Positions 55,285-64,000 of a DNA stretch of 64,000 nt are shown here, piece after piece. Position 1 is the stretch's first letter; each line of letters starts with the position of its first letter. Position numbers and translations under genes: made by a program. Source of the DNA: BD2-11 sp965221785. Its GTDB lineage: Bacteria > Gemmatimonadota > Gemmatimonadetes > Longimicrobiales > Gaopeijiaceae. The stretch is taken from positions 1,240,001-1,304,000 of the forward strand of contig CBDCSR010000003.1 in NCBI GenBank assembly GCA_965221785.1. The letters run 5' to 3'. The notes below the pieces were generated by a model. That model saw nothing but the letters and a program-made list of their open reading frames with translations, did not search any database and was not told the DNA's origin.

Positions 55285-56102
55285 GCGCGCCGGCATCGTC
55301 TACCTCGCCGACGAACATGTTCACGTGCCGTTGCAGATGCTTCGCGGTCATCTTGTGGTACGTGCCCTTGTGCGCCCGTTTCAGCATCGACCAAAGCTCT
55401 CGATCCCGTTCGTGTGAACCTCTCCCGTCACGTACTCCCCCGCGGAGTGGTTCACGCTCTCGTGCGGATTCGGCAGACCCCGTAGTGGCTCGCCCCGTCC
55501 GTGTAGACCGGCACCTTCTCGTTCGCAACGTGCTCCGCTACGAAGCCCCGCAGTGTCTTCTTGTCCGTCGAGTCCACGACCCGGGCAGCGACCTGCTTCG
55601 TCTTCCGGTCCTTGATCCCGATAACTGCGGTCTTGCGTCGCCGTGCCCCGACCGAAGCGCAGCCGCTTGCGGCGGTGCTTCTTCTTCTCCAGCCCGCCGA
55701 CATCCGTCTCGTTTACCTCTAACGGGCCGTTGAACATCATCCTCACGTCTGCGAACGCTTCCCGTATCCGGTGCAGTAAATGCCACGCAGCCGGATACGA
55801 CAATGTTCAAGTCCCGGTGCAGCTTCATCGCCAACACACCCTTGACGCTCGTCAGTTCCAGGTAGGTCGCCCAACCCCACAATCGGAGGGGCAGCTTCGA
55901 GTCCTGCATGACAGTTTCCGCCTTGAGTGAAGAGTACTCGTTTGCAGTCCTTGCACCGATACGGCATGGGTTTGCTGTTTTTGACGCGGTAGCAGTCTAC
56001 ACTTCCATATCGCATACAGACAATTGCGCCCTCGGGCCAGTGCCAGGATTCGATCCATTTGACCGCCTTCTGTTCGGTTGCGAACATTTCCGCAACGTTC
56101 AT
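55285..56102 (-). pseudogene. IS1595-family (ISXO2-like) transposase, frameshifted
   Basis: From 56,102: MNVAEMFATEQKAVKWIESW with a degraded zinc-ribbon (the first Cys pair is changed to IVCMRYGSVD) and KPMPYRCKDCKR. Then in other frames MQDSKLPLRLWGWATYLELT, SYPAAWHLLHRIREAFADVR, EVNETDVGGLEKKKHRRKRL, VAARVVDSTDKKTLRGFVAE, NHSAGEYVTGEVHTNGIESF and MLKRAHKGTYHKMTAKHLQR. At least three frameshifts; the catalytic motif DETYVGG has become NETDVGG. Inactive. Confidence 0.85.
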
Positions 56103-56240
56103 GATGCTGGTTGCCATGTCCATCCCCCTGCTAACTGGCAGTACTGCCTGTAGTTAGTGCAGGGATCGTGCCGGGTTGCGCTCTCCGTGTCGTGGTGTTA
56201 CCGTGTTCGTTCGAGCATGCTAACGGGGCACGGGAGAACG

Positions 56241-56483
56241 ATGGACGACAAGATGGTGGCCTTTATAGCGTTGGGGTTATCCATCATCAACTCAGTGGTC
56301 CTCGGTTGGGGGTTCAAGATGAAGTATCATGTTTTGAAACTCGAATCCGAAGAAGCGAAAGATAAGCTCGCCAAAAAGAAACTGGAGAAAACCTTGGATC
56401 GGTTTTATCCCGGTCTTCGTCAACATCTTCGTCAACATCTTCGGGATCAGGACGGAGAAGACAAAGAGGGCTTGCTTCCATGA
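56241..56483 (+). CDS. Small membrane protein in a low-GC patch
   Basis: 80 aa, MDDKMVAFIALGLSIINSVV then LGWGFKMKY, one N-terminal membrane segment followed by a charged helix. Near the end, a tandem 12-base repeat gives LRQHLRQHLRDQ. Low GC compared with flanking DNA. Function unknown. Confidence 0.5.
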   Translation: MDDKMVAFIALGLSIINSVVLGWGFKMKYHVLKLESEEAKDKLAKKKLEKTLDRFYPGLRQHLRQHLRDQDGEDKEGLLP

Positions 56484-56635
56484 TGAGCTTGAACGGTATA
56501 CCAGAGGACATGGCCTTATCAAGGTATTGCTTTAACTGTTCGTATGTCTCACAGAGACCTGAACTACTATCAACAATCACCTCTTGTTTTCTAATTCTTG
56601 ACACAACGACCACCTATGTTGATGAAATGTGAACG

Positions 56636-56953
56636 ATGGACAAATCAGAACTGAGACACGCTTTCGGGCAGGTGCATGGCAAGCTGGCTGCGATAAGCAT
56701 CCTGCTCAGCTACCACCTAGACTTCCTGCCAGATGACAGCTTGAGAGACTACGTCAAGTTTGTGGAGTCATTCAAAAGCAGGATTCTTGACACATACAGC
56801 GATCATGATGACGACATCCAAGTTTTCGTGAGCGCTTCCGTTGAAGCCATAGACGACCTCGTTGGGTCACTCAGAGATATCGAGGAAAAGCAAACCAGAA
56901 CAACGTCATGGAGTACGCCTTGGAGACTGCCGAAGGCGCTGCGGGGCGGCTAG
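56636..56953 (+). CDS. Hypothetical helical protein, low GC
   Basis: 105 aa, MDKSELRHAFGQVHGKLAAI; helical acidic middle (SFKSRILDTYSDHDDDIQVF). The last about 15 residues (TTSWSTPWRLPKALRGG) look unlike the rest, so the end may be altered by a junction near 56,910. Function unknown. Confidence 0.5.
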   Translation: MDKSELRHAFGQVHGKLAAISILLSYHLDFLPDDSLRDYVKFVESFKSRILDTYSDHDDDIQVFVSASVEAIDDLVGSLRDIEEKQTRTTSWSTPWRLPKALRGG

Positions 56954-57009
56954 CGGTGTGCCGTTTACCTTGCATGGTTTGTCCTCACGTATAGCCCTGT
57001 CTAGATACC

Positions 57010-57250
57010 TTTACAAGCCCCATTGTTTAAGGGTCTGTGGCATGAGGTGCGCGAACTTGCCCATGGCGAGAGCTGGGATTTGCCGCTTTCTGTTGGTTGA
57101 ATATGATCGTGATTTGTCGGGCGATCGTCCAAGTGACATCCCGACTATAGAACATATTCTCCCGAAGAACCGAGAAGCAGAGAGTGAGTGGGCGACGGCT
57201 CTCACGAAAGCGGAACATCGCAAGTTGAAGAATGCGTGCTGGCGGCTGTA
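57010..57250 (+). pseudogene. DUF1524/GmrSD-like nuclease fragment
   Basis: ICRFLLVEYDRDLSGDRPSD.. then IPTIEHILPKNREAESEWATAL is the His-containing core of DUF1524 domains found in GmrSD-type restriction enzymes. It is cut at 57,250, where an IS481 fragment begins, and its N-terminal part is missing. Confidence 0.55.
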
Positions 57251-57469
57251 GCCGACGATCCGGCACGCCTTCGAGACGTTGCCGAGTTCCTGGGCCAGTT
57301 GTAGCAGGGACAGCTTCCTGCGTGCTATCTTCTCTGCCTGGACGGTGGTCATTCTGGTTCTCCTCCGTGGTTGTTGAGTTGACTGGATCTCTTCCCAATC
57401 ACCCTCGGTGAGGCCGGTCTGGCCACCGTCCTCTTCGGGGGACATCTGTCAGTTGAATACCGTACAACA
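57250..57469 (-). mobile_element. IS481 remnant: transposase N-terminus plus terminal sequence
   Basis: From 57,352 on the minus strand: MTTVQAEKIARRKLSLLQLA, then QELGNVSKACRIVGYSRQ, the start of IS481 transposases, cut at 57,250. Outside it, 57,431-57,469 is the IS end (GGCCACCGTC.. GTCAGTTGAATACCGTACAA), related to those at 16,036 and 19,482. It lies 140 bp before CRP3 and may have replaced the CRP3 promoter and start. Confidence 0.75.
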
Positions 57470-57610
57470 TCCTGGACCTTCGGTGAGGAGGCCGGTGTGG
57501 GCGCGGAAGTCCCGCCATACAAGTCCCGTTTTCCCGATTTCGCGATCCGATGGGACCGAACGTGGTCCAATGGCAAGAGTGGCAGATCGTGCAGTCCCAG
57601 TTAGACTTAC

Positions 57611-60600
57611 GTGATCTCTTGCCGTGATTCGTGCCACCGATGCTTCGGTGCCACGGCTACGCTGATGGCCCTGACCTTCACCGCCTGCGACGAGGGCACT
57701 CCGCCGCCTGTGGAGCCGCCCCCGCCGCCGACCCCCGTGGGGACGATCTCCGGGACGGTGACGATCGAAGGGACGGCCGCCAGCGGCATCACCGCCACCC
57801 TGTCGTCGGGCGCGACCACCACGACGGGGTCGGGTGGCAGCTTCGCTTTCTCGGGCGTCGAAGCCGGGACCTACACGGTCACCATCAGCGGCTTCCCCGA
57901 GGACGCGACGTTCGCCCAGGTGACGCAGTCCGCGACCATCGCGACCGATGGTCAGAACGTGCAACTCAACTTCGCGGGCGAGTACATCCGCTCCTCGGCG
58001 GTGGTCGGCAGCGTGGTTGCGGCCGACGCCATGATGAGCGGCGGCGACGGCCAGCCCGAAACGCTGGCGGGCGTAACGGTCACGCTCGGCGGCGAGCACG
58101 CCATGGGCGAGACCATGGAGACCGGCATGGACGGCGGCTTCGCCTTCACCGGGCTCCGCGCGGGCACCTACACGGTCACGATCTCGGACTTCCCGGAGGA
58201 TGTCTCCTTCGAGACGGTGAGCGTCGAGGTCGAGGTCGAGGTGGGCGAGGTCGGCAGCGCCGACTTCACGGGCCACTTCATCCGCACCTCCGCGGTCGAG
58301 GGCCAGGTGGTCATCGAGGGCGAGGGCCTCGCCGGGGTGACGGTCACCCTGAGCGGCGGTCCCGCCGACGAGAGCTACACGGCGATGACCGACGCCGACG
58401 GCATGTACCGGTTCGAGGAACTGCGCCCCGGCGACTACACGGTCAGCATCTCCGACTTCGACACCCGCGACTACGAGTTTGCGGCCACGTCGCAGGACGT
58501 AAGCGTGGATCTCGATGAGACGGGAACGGTGTCGTTCACCGGCGTCCTGCTCCGCACCTCCGGCATCGCTGGCCGGGTGAGCGTCGCGGGCATGGGGCTC
58601 GAGGGCATCGCGGTCACGCTTTCCGGCGCAGCCGACGACAGCACGATGACCGACGCGGGCGGCCAGTATGCCTTCGCGGGTCTGGCGGCGGGCGACTACA
58701 CGGTCACGATCGCGGTCGAGAGCGACGCGTACGTCTTCGACTCGATGAGCCAGGACAGGACGGTCGCCGACGACGAGTCGGCCATCGTGAACTTCGAGGG
58801 CGCGCACGCCATGACGGCGAGCGTCTCGGGGGTGCTGTTCCTCGACGAACTGGACAAGAACGACGCGCACGACGCGGGCGAGTATCCGCTGGCCCACGCT
58901 GGCATTCCGCTCGCGCTGGTGGGCCCGGGGGTCAATGACCAGCGGCTGAGCGCCACCGGCCCGGATGGCTCGTTCATGTTCCCGAACCTGCAAGCAGGCC
59001 CGTACCAACTGGTCGTGCCGATCGACGCCACAGTCGCGGCGGCGCTCGCGGCCAACGATGTCGCGTACGGCGGACCGGGGACGGGCTACGCCTTCGACCT
59101 CGCGGTCGGCGAGACCAGGACGCAGGCCATTCCGTTCGACATCACGCACACGACGGTCAACTTCTCGGTATCGCTCAGGAGCGGCGAGGAGACCGGTGAC
59201 GCGCTTCCGGGCGCCACGGTCTCGCTCTCCTCGGGCGAGAGCGGCACGACCGGTGACGACGGCTCCGTGGCCATCAAGGTCGCGCGCGCGGGTGTCGAGG
59301 GGAACACAGTGCAGGCGAGCGTCTCCCACGCAGACTACGCGGCCGGTGACGACATGACCGACGTGACCTGGGATCCGCAGATGTTTGCGGTCGCGGCCGA
59401 GAACGCCAACGACATCGTCAACCTGAACGTCGAGGTGAACATCAGCGGCAAGACGATCGAGACGTCCCGCGGCGGCGGAGTCGAGCTCGGCGGCTGGGCC
59501 ATCGAGGTGATGATGGGCGACGACGCGGTCGAAGACGCACCCGGGGCGCTAGGCGACGACGGCACCGTGGCGTTCACGACCACCGTTGAATCGGTCCCGG
59601 CTACCTACACGTTCGCGGTCGCCGAAGAGCAGGACGACGAGCTGGACAACGGCGAGGAGATCGCGGCGGAGGCTGTCGAGCACGTGCACGACGGGCTTTC
59701 GCTGGCCGGCGCGCAGGATGTCGCGATCGAGGCCAGCTTCGCGACCCAGACGCTCATGGTCTACGTGTACCACGAGCAGGACCAGGTGGAAGGCTTCACC
59801 GGCAATGCGCTGGGCGACGACGAGATGTTGTCGGGAGTGCTCGACGTCGAGGTCCGCCAGACCGCGTCCGGCAACCGGACCCGCGCGATCTCGAGTGCGG
59901 ACTGGGACGAGGGCGAAAACCGCACGGACAAGGACGGCGTGTTGACCTTCGCGCACCTGCCGTCCGATTTGAACGTCGTCGTCACGGCGAATGCGGCGGG
60001 CGAAAACGTGATCATTCACGGCTCCGACCAGCTTGCCACCTACGAGGATTTCGACGACAACGGCATCCCGAACACAAGCAGCGTGTTCGGCGAGCAGGGC
60101 GGCTACCACCACACGGTCGAACTCTGTCCGATGCAGGCCGAAGGCGGCGATTGCGCGTCGTTCGGCTTCATCAGGACCTACACGGTGGACGGACAGGCGT
60201 GGAAAAACGTCCGCGAGATGGACAGCGACGACGGCTTCAAGGCAAAGGATACGGTAGTCGGCCAAGCCGGGATCACGGTCTCCATGGAGCCGGTCGAAGG
60301 CAAGAACCTCGCAGGCGACGCCGCCGAGCCCTTCACCGCCGAGGACGGGAGCGACAAGGAATTCGACTTCGGCCGCATGGCCGACGGCGTCTACTCGGTC
60401 GGTGTTCCGGACGGCTGGATGGCGGCGGCCGGGATGGGTGGCGACGAGCTGTCCGAGGAGTTCCGGCTCGCGAGCACACTCACGGACGACAAAGACGACG
60501 ACGACGCGAACGACCACCTCGACATCGACGTGACGCCGACGACGGGGTTCCTCTTCGGGATCGTGCAGAATCAGGACGGCCTGCCCGCGGAAGGCGTGAC

Positions 60601-62830
60601 CGTCGACGTGAACGGCGAGGCGTCGGGCGTGACCGACGAGTACGGTCGCTACGTCGTCGAGGGCTTCAGCAAGCAGAAGTCGCCGAAGGCGGCGATCGTC
60701 GTGACGGCTTCCGGGGCGGGGTACGCCGCGAAGGGATTGTCCTCCGCAAACAAGTCCGACAAGGTCCCCGACTTCAAGGCGAACAGCCCGGTGGAGTACG
60801 ACTTCACCGTCACGGGCTCCGGCTCAGCGGCTACCTTCACCGGCACCGTCACGTCGGCCGGCGGCGGAGCGCTTTCGGGTGTGCAGATCAAGGTGGCCGG
60901 TTCGGCCTTGCTCAACCCGAACGCGAAGTCGAAGGGCGCCAAAGTAAATAACATCTACAAGACGGGAGCCGACGGCGCGTACACCGTGATGGTGGAGGCC
61001 AACGGGGCGGACGTTACCCTGACGGCATCCATGGACGGCATGTCGTTCGCGCCCGACGGGTACACCCAACAGGCCAGAGCCGGCTCCTTCCCCGGACCCA
61101 ACTTCACCGGCTTCGAATACGCCACGATTAGCGGCAGGGTGACCGTGGATGGCCAGCCCCAAGCGAACGTTGAAGTCCAGGCGCAGGGGGCGAGGGAGAA
61201 GCCGTACTCCGACGTCACAAACAGTGCGGGCGCCTTCAGCATCAGCGTGCCGTACGGCGGCTACACAATCACCGCTGTGAGCGAGGGGTACGAATACACG
61301 TATCCGGGTGATGTGACGACACCGCTGACGATCAACCTCAGGCCCGGCGAAGACTATCCCTTCGCCATCAAGGCGGAGATTGCTGAAGGTGGGCGGCCTC
61401 CGAGAATCACCACGACCAGCTTCAGCTACGAAGAGAAGACAGGGTCGGTGATCGGTGATATGAAGGCGGTGGACGACGACGACTCGAAGGCGAAATTCGC
61501 CTGGTCCGGGACGAACAACGACCTCCACGTCACTGCGGCTGGCGAACTGCGGTGGGTAGGAACACCACCGTCCCACGACGACAAAGTCCCGGCCAACAAC
61601 AAGAAGACGTTGGATGTCACGGTAACGAGCAGCGGCGCCAACGTCGGCGACGGTGATAACGAAACGACCGAAGAAGTCACGGTCACCGTGACGGCGAGCG
61701 ACAACGTGGTAGTGGCGCTGAAGCTGGATCCGGCCAGTATCTCCGAGGCTGGCGGGACGAGCACGGTAACCGCGGAGCTGGAGAATCCGGCGGCCAGCGA
61801 ATTCTACGTGACGGTGTCTGTCAGCAGCGCCACAGAGGTCAAGCTCAGCTCCAACAAGACTCTGACCATCCGGAAGGGCGACAAGAGCAGTTCCGGACCC
61901 CCTGTGACGATCACGGCGATCAACGATGACAACGTGTATAACGCAGGCAAAAAGGCCGACGGCTACAAGCGGGCAGTAACGGTGTCGGGAGCCATGTCGC
62001 CCAAGATCGACAACATGGACGTCAAGTCCGCCAAGCTCTTGATCGAGGATGACGACCTCGCGTACGGCAAGATCGTATTGACGCTGGAGGATGCGCAGAT
62101 TGACGAGTCGGGCAGTGACAACGCCACGACTGTGACCGCCAAGGTTGTCGGCGGGATTCCGTTCTCGGAGATCGTCACGGTTCTAATCGAGGCATCGGAC
62201 GGTGCAACGGCAGCCGCCGAAGCCAACACGATAGTCATCCCGGCGGGCGCAAGGGCCCCAGTAGCAGGCACCAACGACGAGGTCACAATCACCGCAGACG
62301 ACGACGCGAATGTTGTCAACACGCCGGTGACCGTCAGTGGAACGGCTACGGTGCCGGATGCTGACAATACAGACACCGAAACCGATGATACAGATACGCT
62401 CGTTGATGAAACGACGACTGACCCGGTGCCGGAAGCCAGTCGGCCCGACGATGTCTATCTGACCGTCAACGACGATGACGTGGCACCGGGTCGGCCGGCG
62501 GATGTCACTGTAAGCGCCATATCGACCACTGGCTTCACGGTGAGTTGGGAGGCACCGTCGAGCTTGGGTACGCTGGACGGAACTGATGGCGCAGCCACCA
62601 ACATCACCTACGAACGCCGCTACACAACGACCGCCGAGGCTAATGATCCCACCACGACAGATGCTGAGTGGGACCAGGTATGGGCGACCGTAACCTCGCC
62701 TGACGCTGTCAGCGCGACCCTCGTGGCCGGCAGGGGATACACGGTTCAGGTCCGTGCGGTGCTCACGGTGGGTGGTGACGTCTTGAACAGTTCCTCCGTG
62801 ACCAAAACCTTTACTGTACCCGCCTCCTAA
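57611..62830 (+). CDS. CRP3: giant surface protein with regulatory-like, cadherin-like, Calx-beta and FN3 domains
   Basis: Up to 1,739 aa. The N-terminal half is nearly the same as CRP2: Pro-rich linker, five transthyretin-like repeats, then less regular domains. The last about 400 residues are different: a cadherin-like unit (SFSYEEKTGSVIGDMKAVDD), two Calx-beta-like units (PASISEAGGTSTVTAELENP; EDAQIDESGSDNATTVTAKV), an acidic Thr/Asp stretch and a final FN3 domain. The signal is odd: CRP2 starts MNRLKLFATATLMALAFTAC, but here the first codons read HRCFGATATLMALTFTAC with no Met or ribosome site at the expected place. The start was probably damaged by the upstream IS481 event; initiation at 57,665 would give a very short signal. 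The 3' part is richer in AT than the 5' part. Confidence 0.75.
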   Translation: MISCRDSCHRCFGATATLMALTFTACDEGTPPPVEPPPPPTPVGTISGTVTIEGTAASGITATLSSGATTTTGSGGSFAFSGVEAGTYTVTISGFPEDATFAQVTQSATIATDGQNVQLNFAGEYIRSSAVVGSVVAADAMMSGGDGQPETLAGVTVTLGGEHAMGETMETGMDGGFAFTGLRAGTYTVTISDFPEDVSFETVSVEVEVEVGEVGSADFTGHFIRTSAVEGQVVIEGEGLAGVTVTLSGGPADESYTAMTDADGMYRFEELRPGDYTVSISDFDTRDYEFAATSQDVSVDLDETGTVSFTGVLLRTSGIAGRVSVAGMGLEGIAVTLSGAADDSTMTDAGGQYAFAGLAAGDYTVTIAVESDAYVFDSMSQDRTVADDESAIVNFEGAHAMTASVSGVLFLDELDKNDAHDAGEYPLAHAGIPLALVGPGVNDQRLSATGPDGSFMFPNLQAGPYQLVVPIDATVAAALAANDVAYGGPGTGYAFDLAVGETRTQAIPFDITHTTVNFSVSLRSGEETGDALPGATVSLSSGESGTTGDDGSVAIKVARAGVEGNTVQASVSHADYAAGDDMTDVTWDPQMFAVAAENANDIVNLNVEVNISGKTIETSRGGGVELGGWAIEVMMGDDAVEDAPGALGDDGTVAFTTTVESVPATYTFAVAEEQDDELDNGEEIAAEAVEHVHDGLSLAGAQDVAIEASFATQTLMVYVYHEQDQVEGFTGNALGDDEMLSGVLDVEVRQTASGNRTRAISSADWDEGENRTDKDGVLTFAHLPSDLNVVVTANAAGENVIIHGSDQLATYEDFDDNGIPNTSSVFGEQGGYHHTVELCPMQAEGGDCASFGFIRTYTVDGQAWKNVREMDSDDGFKAKDTVVGQAGITVSMEPVEGKNLAGDAAEPFTAEDGSDKEFDFGRMADGVYSVGVPDGWMAAAGMGGDELSEEFRLASTLTDDKDDDDANDHLDIDVTPTTGFLFGIVQNQDGLPAEGVTVDVNGEASGVTDEYGRYVVEGFSKQKSPKAAIVVTASGAGYAAKGLSSANKSDKVPDFKANSPVEYDFTVTGSGSAATFTGTVTSAGGGALSGVQIKVAGSALLNPNAKSKGAKVNNIYKTGADGAYTVMVEANGADVTLTASMDGMSFAPDGYTQQARAGSFPGPNFTGFEYATISGRVTVDGQPQANVEVQAQGAREKPYSDVTNSAGAFSISVPYGGYTITAVSEGYEYTYPGDVTTPLTINLRPGEDYPFAIKAEIAEGGRPPRITTTSFSYEEKTGSVIGDMKAVDDDDSKAKFAWSGTNNDLHVTAAGELRWVGTPPSHDDKVPANNKKTLDVTVTSSGANVGDGDNETTEEVTVTVTASDNVVVALKLDPASISEAGGTSTVTAELENPAASEFYVTVSVSSATEVKLSSNKTLTIRKGDKSSSGPPVTITAINDDNVYNAGKKADGYKRAVTVSGAMSPKIDNMDVKSAKLLIEDDDLAYGKIVLTLEDAQIDESGSDNATTVTAKVVGGIPFSEIVTVLIEASDGATAAAEANTIVIPAGARAPVAGTNDEVTITADDDANVVNTPVTVSGTATVPDADNTDTETDDTDTLVDETTTDPVPEASRPDDVYLTVNDDDVAPGRPADVTVSAISTTGFTVSWEAPSSLGTLDGTDGAATNITYERRYTTTAEANDPTTTDAEWDQVWATVTSPDAVSATLVAGRGYTVQVRAVLTVGGDVLNSSSVTKTFTVPAS

Positions 62831-62866
62831 CCTCAACCCGGGCTAGATCCCGGCAGCAGTAAAGAC

Positions 62867-62896
62867 GGCCCCCGCCCGGTTCGCCGGGCGGGGGCC
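62867..62896 (+). terminator. Strong UUCG-loop hairpin after CRP3
   Basis: Thirteen perfect pairs (GGCCCCCGCCCGG with CCGGGCGGGGGCC) close a TTCG loop, 37 bases after the CRP3 stop. Equivalent to the hairpins after CRP1 and CRP2. The remaining 250 bases to FN3-3 hold no clear gene. Confidence 0.75.
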
Positions 62897-63146
62897 AGTT
62901 GTTGCGATTTCCGAAGACCAACGCGCCTTCTCGGAGGGCAGTTCGAAGAGGTCAATGGCACGATGAAGAAGTGGCTTCCGCCGAAGAACGAAAAACCCCC
63001 GAAACGAAGGAAGAAGGCCACGCGGGCACGGCGATCTCCGCGACCGAAGAAGAGGCGGCGCAGCCGGAACCCCAAAAACAACCGCGCACGCGAAGCCCAG
63101 GGAGCCTTGCCGTTGGGAACCCGATCACCTGAAAGGAGGCGGCACG

Positions 63147-64000
63147 ATGATCTCGAAGCAGCTTGATGTGGCAGCCCGTTCGCTCCTGGCCGCCGCAGTG
63201 ATCTGCGGGTCTCTGGTTCCCTCCTCCGCCGCCCGGGCCGAGGAGCCGCCTCCGAGCGGTTCGGGCGAGGTGGTCCAGCCGGTCGCCGGAGCCGTTGCGG
63301 CCGCGGCCGTCCGCCCCCGGATCGCCACGATGTCGCATGATTGGACCGGCTACAGGCAGGAGGAATTCCGTCTCGAAATCCGTTTCTCGCAAGACGTGAC
63401 GGGATTCGAGGTCGACGACATCCAGGTCTTCGGGGCGGCGCCACGTCGCTCCTCCTTTACACCTACCGCCGGCCCCGCCAGGCACTATTTCGTCACGATG
63501 GACACGTGGCACAACCACGAGGACCAGGTCATCGTGACCATCAACGGGAACGTGGCGCACAACGACGATGACGAGGGCAACAACGGGGATGTGTACAGGT
63601 TCCACGCGGACACTCGGGCGCCGAGCGCCCTCAATGCCGATGTCAACGGCGGACAACTCACCGTCACCTTCAGAGAAGACCTGGATGAAAGCGCCGTCCC
63701 GCCCGCCGGCAACTTCGACGTGTTCGTGACCCGGGACGGCGATCGTAACGCCGAACGGGTGTCGCGGGTCGAGGTCGACGCGTCGGCGGTGATCCTGACG
63801 CTGGCGCGCGCGGTGCGCGCCGGCGACGACGTCGAGCTGTACTACGACGACGACGCGGGCACCCGCGCGCTCAGGGACGAGGCCGGAAATCTCGCGCCTG
63901 ATATCGACGCCTTGTCGGTGGTGAACGAGACTGCCGAGGGGGAGGCGCCGGGTCGGCCTCGGAACCTCAGGGCAGCAGCTTCGAGCGCCACGACGATCGA
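63147..64000 (+). CDS. FN3-3: N-terminal part of a third FN3-type surface protein (3' end outside window)
   Basis: The frame is open from ATG 63,147 to the window edge (284 codons). AAAGGAGG precedes the start as in FN3-1 and FN3-2. Signal DVAARSLLAAAVICGSLVPS then SAARA. Unlike the other two, it begins with an Ig-like domain (FRLEIRFSQDVTGFEVDDIQ.. HNDDDEGNN) and a SwmB-type domain (LNADVNGGQLTVTFREDLDE.. AVRAGDDVELYYDDDAGTRA). FN3 begins at GRPRNLRAAASS. The third cassette therefore goes CRP3-FN3-3 without an LRR gene. A barrel and a TnpB-like gene downstream are predicted but not visible. Confidence 0.85.
   Translation, partial: MISKQLDVAARSLLAAAVICGSLVPSSAARAEEPPPSGSGEVVQPVAGAVAAAAVRPRIATMSHDWTGYRQEEFRLEIRFSQDVTGFEVDDIQVFGAAPRRSSFTPTAGPARHYFVTMDTWHNHEDQVIVTINGNVAHNDDDEGNNGDVYRFHADTRAPSALNADVNGGQLTVTFREDLDESAVPPAGNFDVFVTRDGDRNAERVSRVEVDASAVILTLARAVRAGDDVELYYDDDAGTRALRDEAGNLAPDIDALSVVNETAEGEAPGRPRNLRAAASSATTI

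Noticed and set aside
62963..63166. Small basic ORF starting MKKWLPPKNEKPPKRR
   Set aside because: Overlaps the FN3-3 start by 20 bases, has no family and highly biased composition; it may be leader sequence.

Overview
The window is GC-rich DNA in which nearly every third position is G or C. It looks like a free-living or host-associated Gram-negative bacterium. Evidence for an outer membrane is a TonB-dependent receptor with an N-terminal carboxypeptidase-regulatory-like domain, autotransporter-type beta-barrels ending in an aromatic residue, and several lipoprotein signal peptides. The mix of giant FN3, LRR and carboxypeptidase-regulatory-like surface proteins, LVIVD lipoproteins and IS481/IS1595 elements fits Gemmatimonadota, possibly a sponge- or marine-associated lineage. 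That assignment is inference; there is no rRNA or tRNA in the window.

Layout. 1-34.6 kb is a very large imperfect inverted duplication. The left arm (+) carries the end of a regulatory-like-domain surface protein (CRP1), an LRR-metzincin lipoprotein (LRR1), an FN3 autotransporter (FN3-1) and a TnpB-like gene (TnpB1). The right arm (-) carries the mirror series TnpB2, FN3-2, LRR2, CRP2. The two arms face each other across about 9 kb of unrelated DNA (11,264-20,232) that holds a tyrosine recombinase, a PPK2 polyphosphate kinase, a Phd/VapC toxin-antitoxin pair and nested IS wreckage. The innermost 2,032 bp of each arm (end of the barrel, TnpB, its 3' RNA region) appears identical, and similarity decays outward.

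35-37 kb holds an AraC-like regulator coupled to a third, divergent TnpB-like gene. 37-46 kb is a regulatory and decay zone: a twice-frameshifted LuxR regulator, a sensor kinase fused to its own OmpR-type output, a degenerate copy of that kinase, one intact DoxX and two DoxX remnants, and an outer-membrane barrel protein. 46.2-50.9 kb is a TonB receptor/LVIVD lipoprotein pair. 50.9-57.5 kb contains integrase, IS1595, IS481 and restriction-like remnants around a second fused sensor kinase-response regulator. From 57.6 kb a third surface cassette begins (CRP3, terminator, start of FN3-3) and runs off the window.

Most interesting system. The three TnpB-like proteins keep the N-terminal TnpB region but have lost the first RuvC aspartate, the zinc finger and the last RuvC aspartate; TnpB3 has also lost the RuvC glutamate. 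No TnpA is present. Each gene ends inside a conserved two-hairpin RNA-like element with compensatory base changes, with the stop codon in the second loop, followed by the shared motif GGCCGGAAC and then unrelated sequence that could be a guide. This is the architecture expected of nuclease-dead TnpB regulators (TldR-like) with an omega-RNA. Here they are tied to surface autotransporters and, in one case, to an AraC-type regulator.
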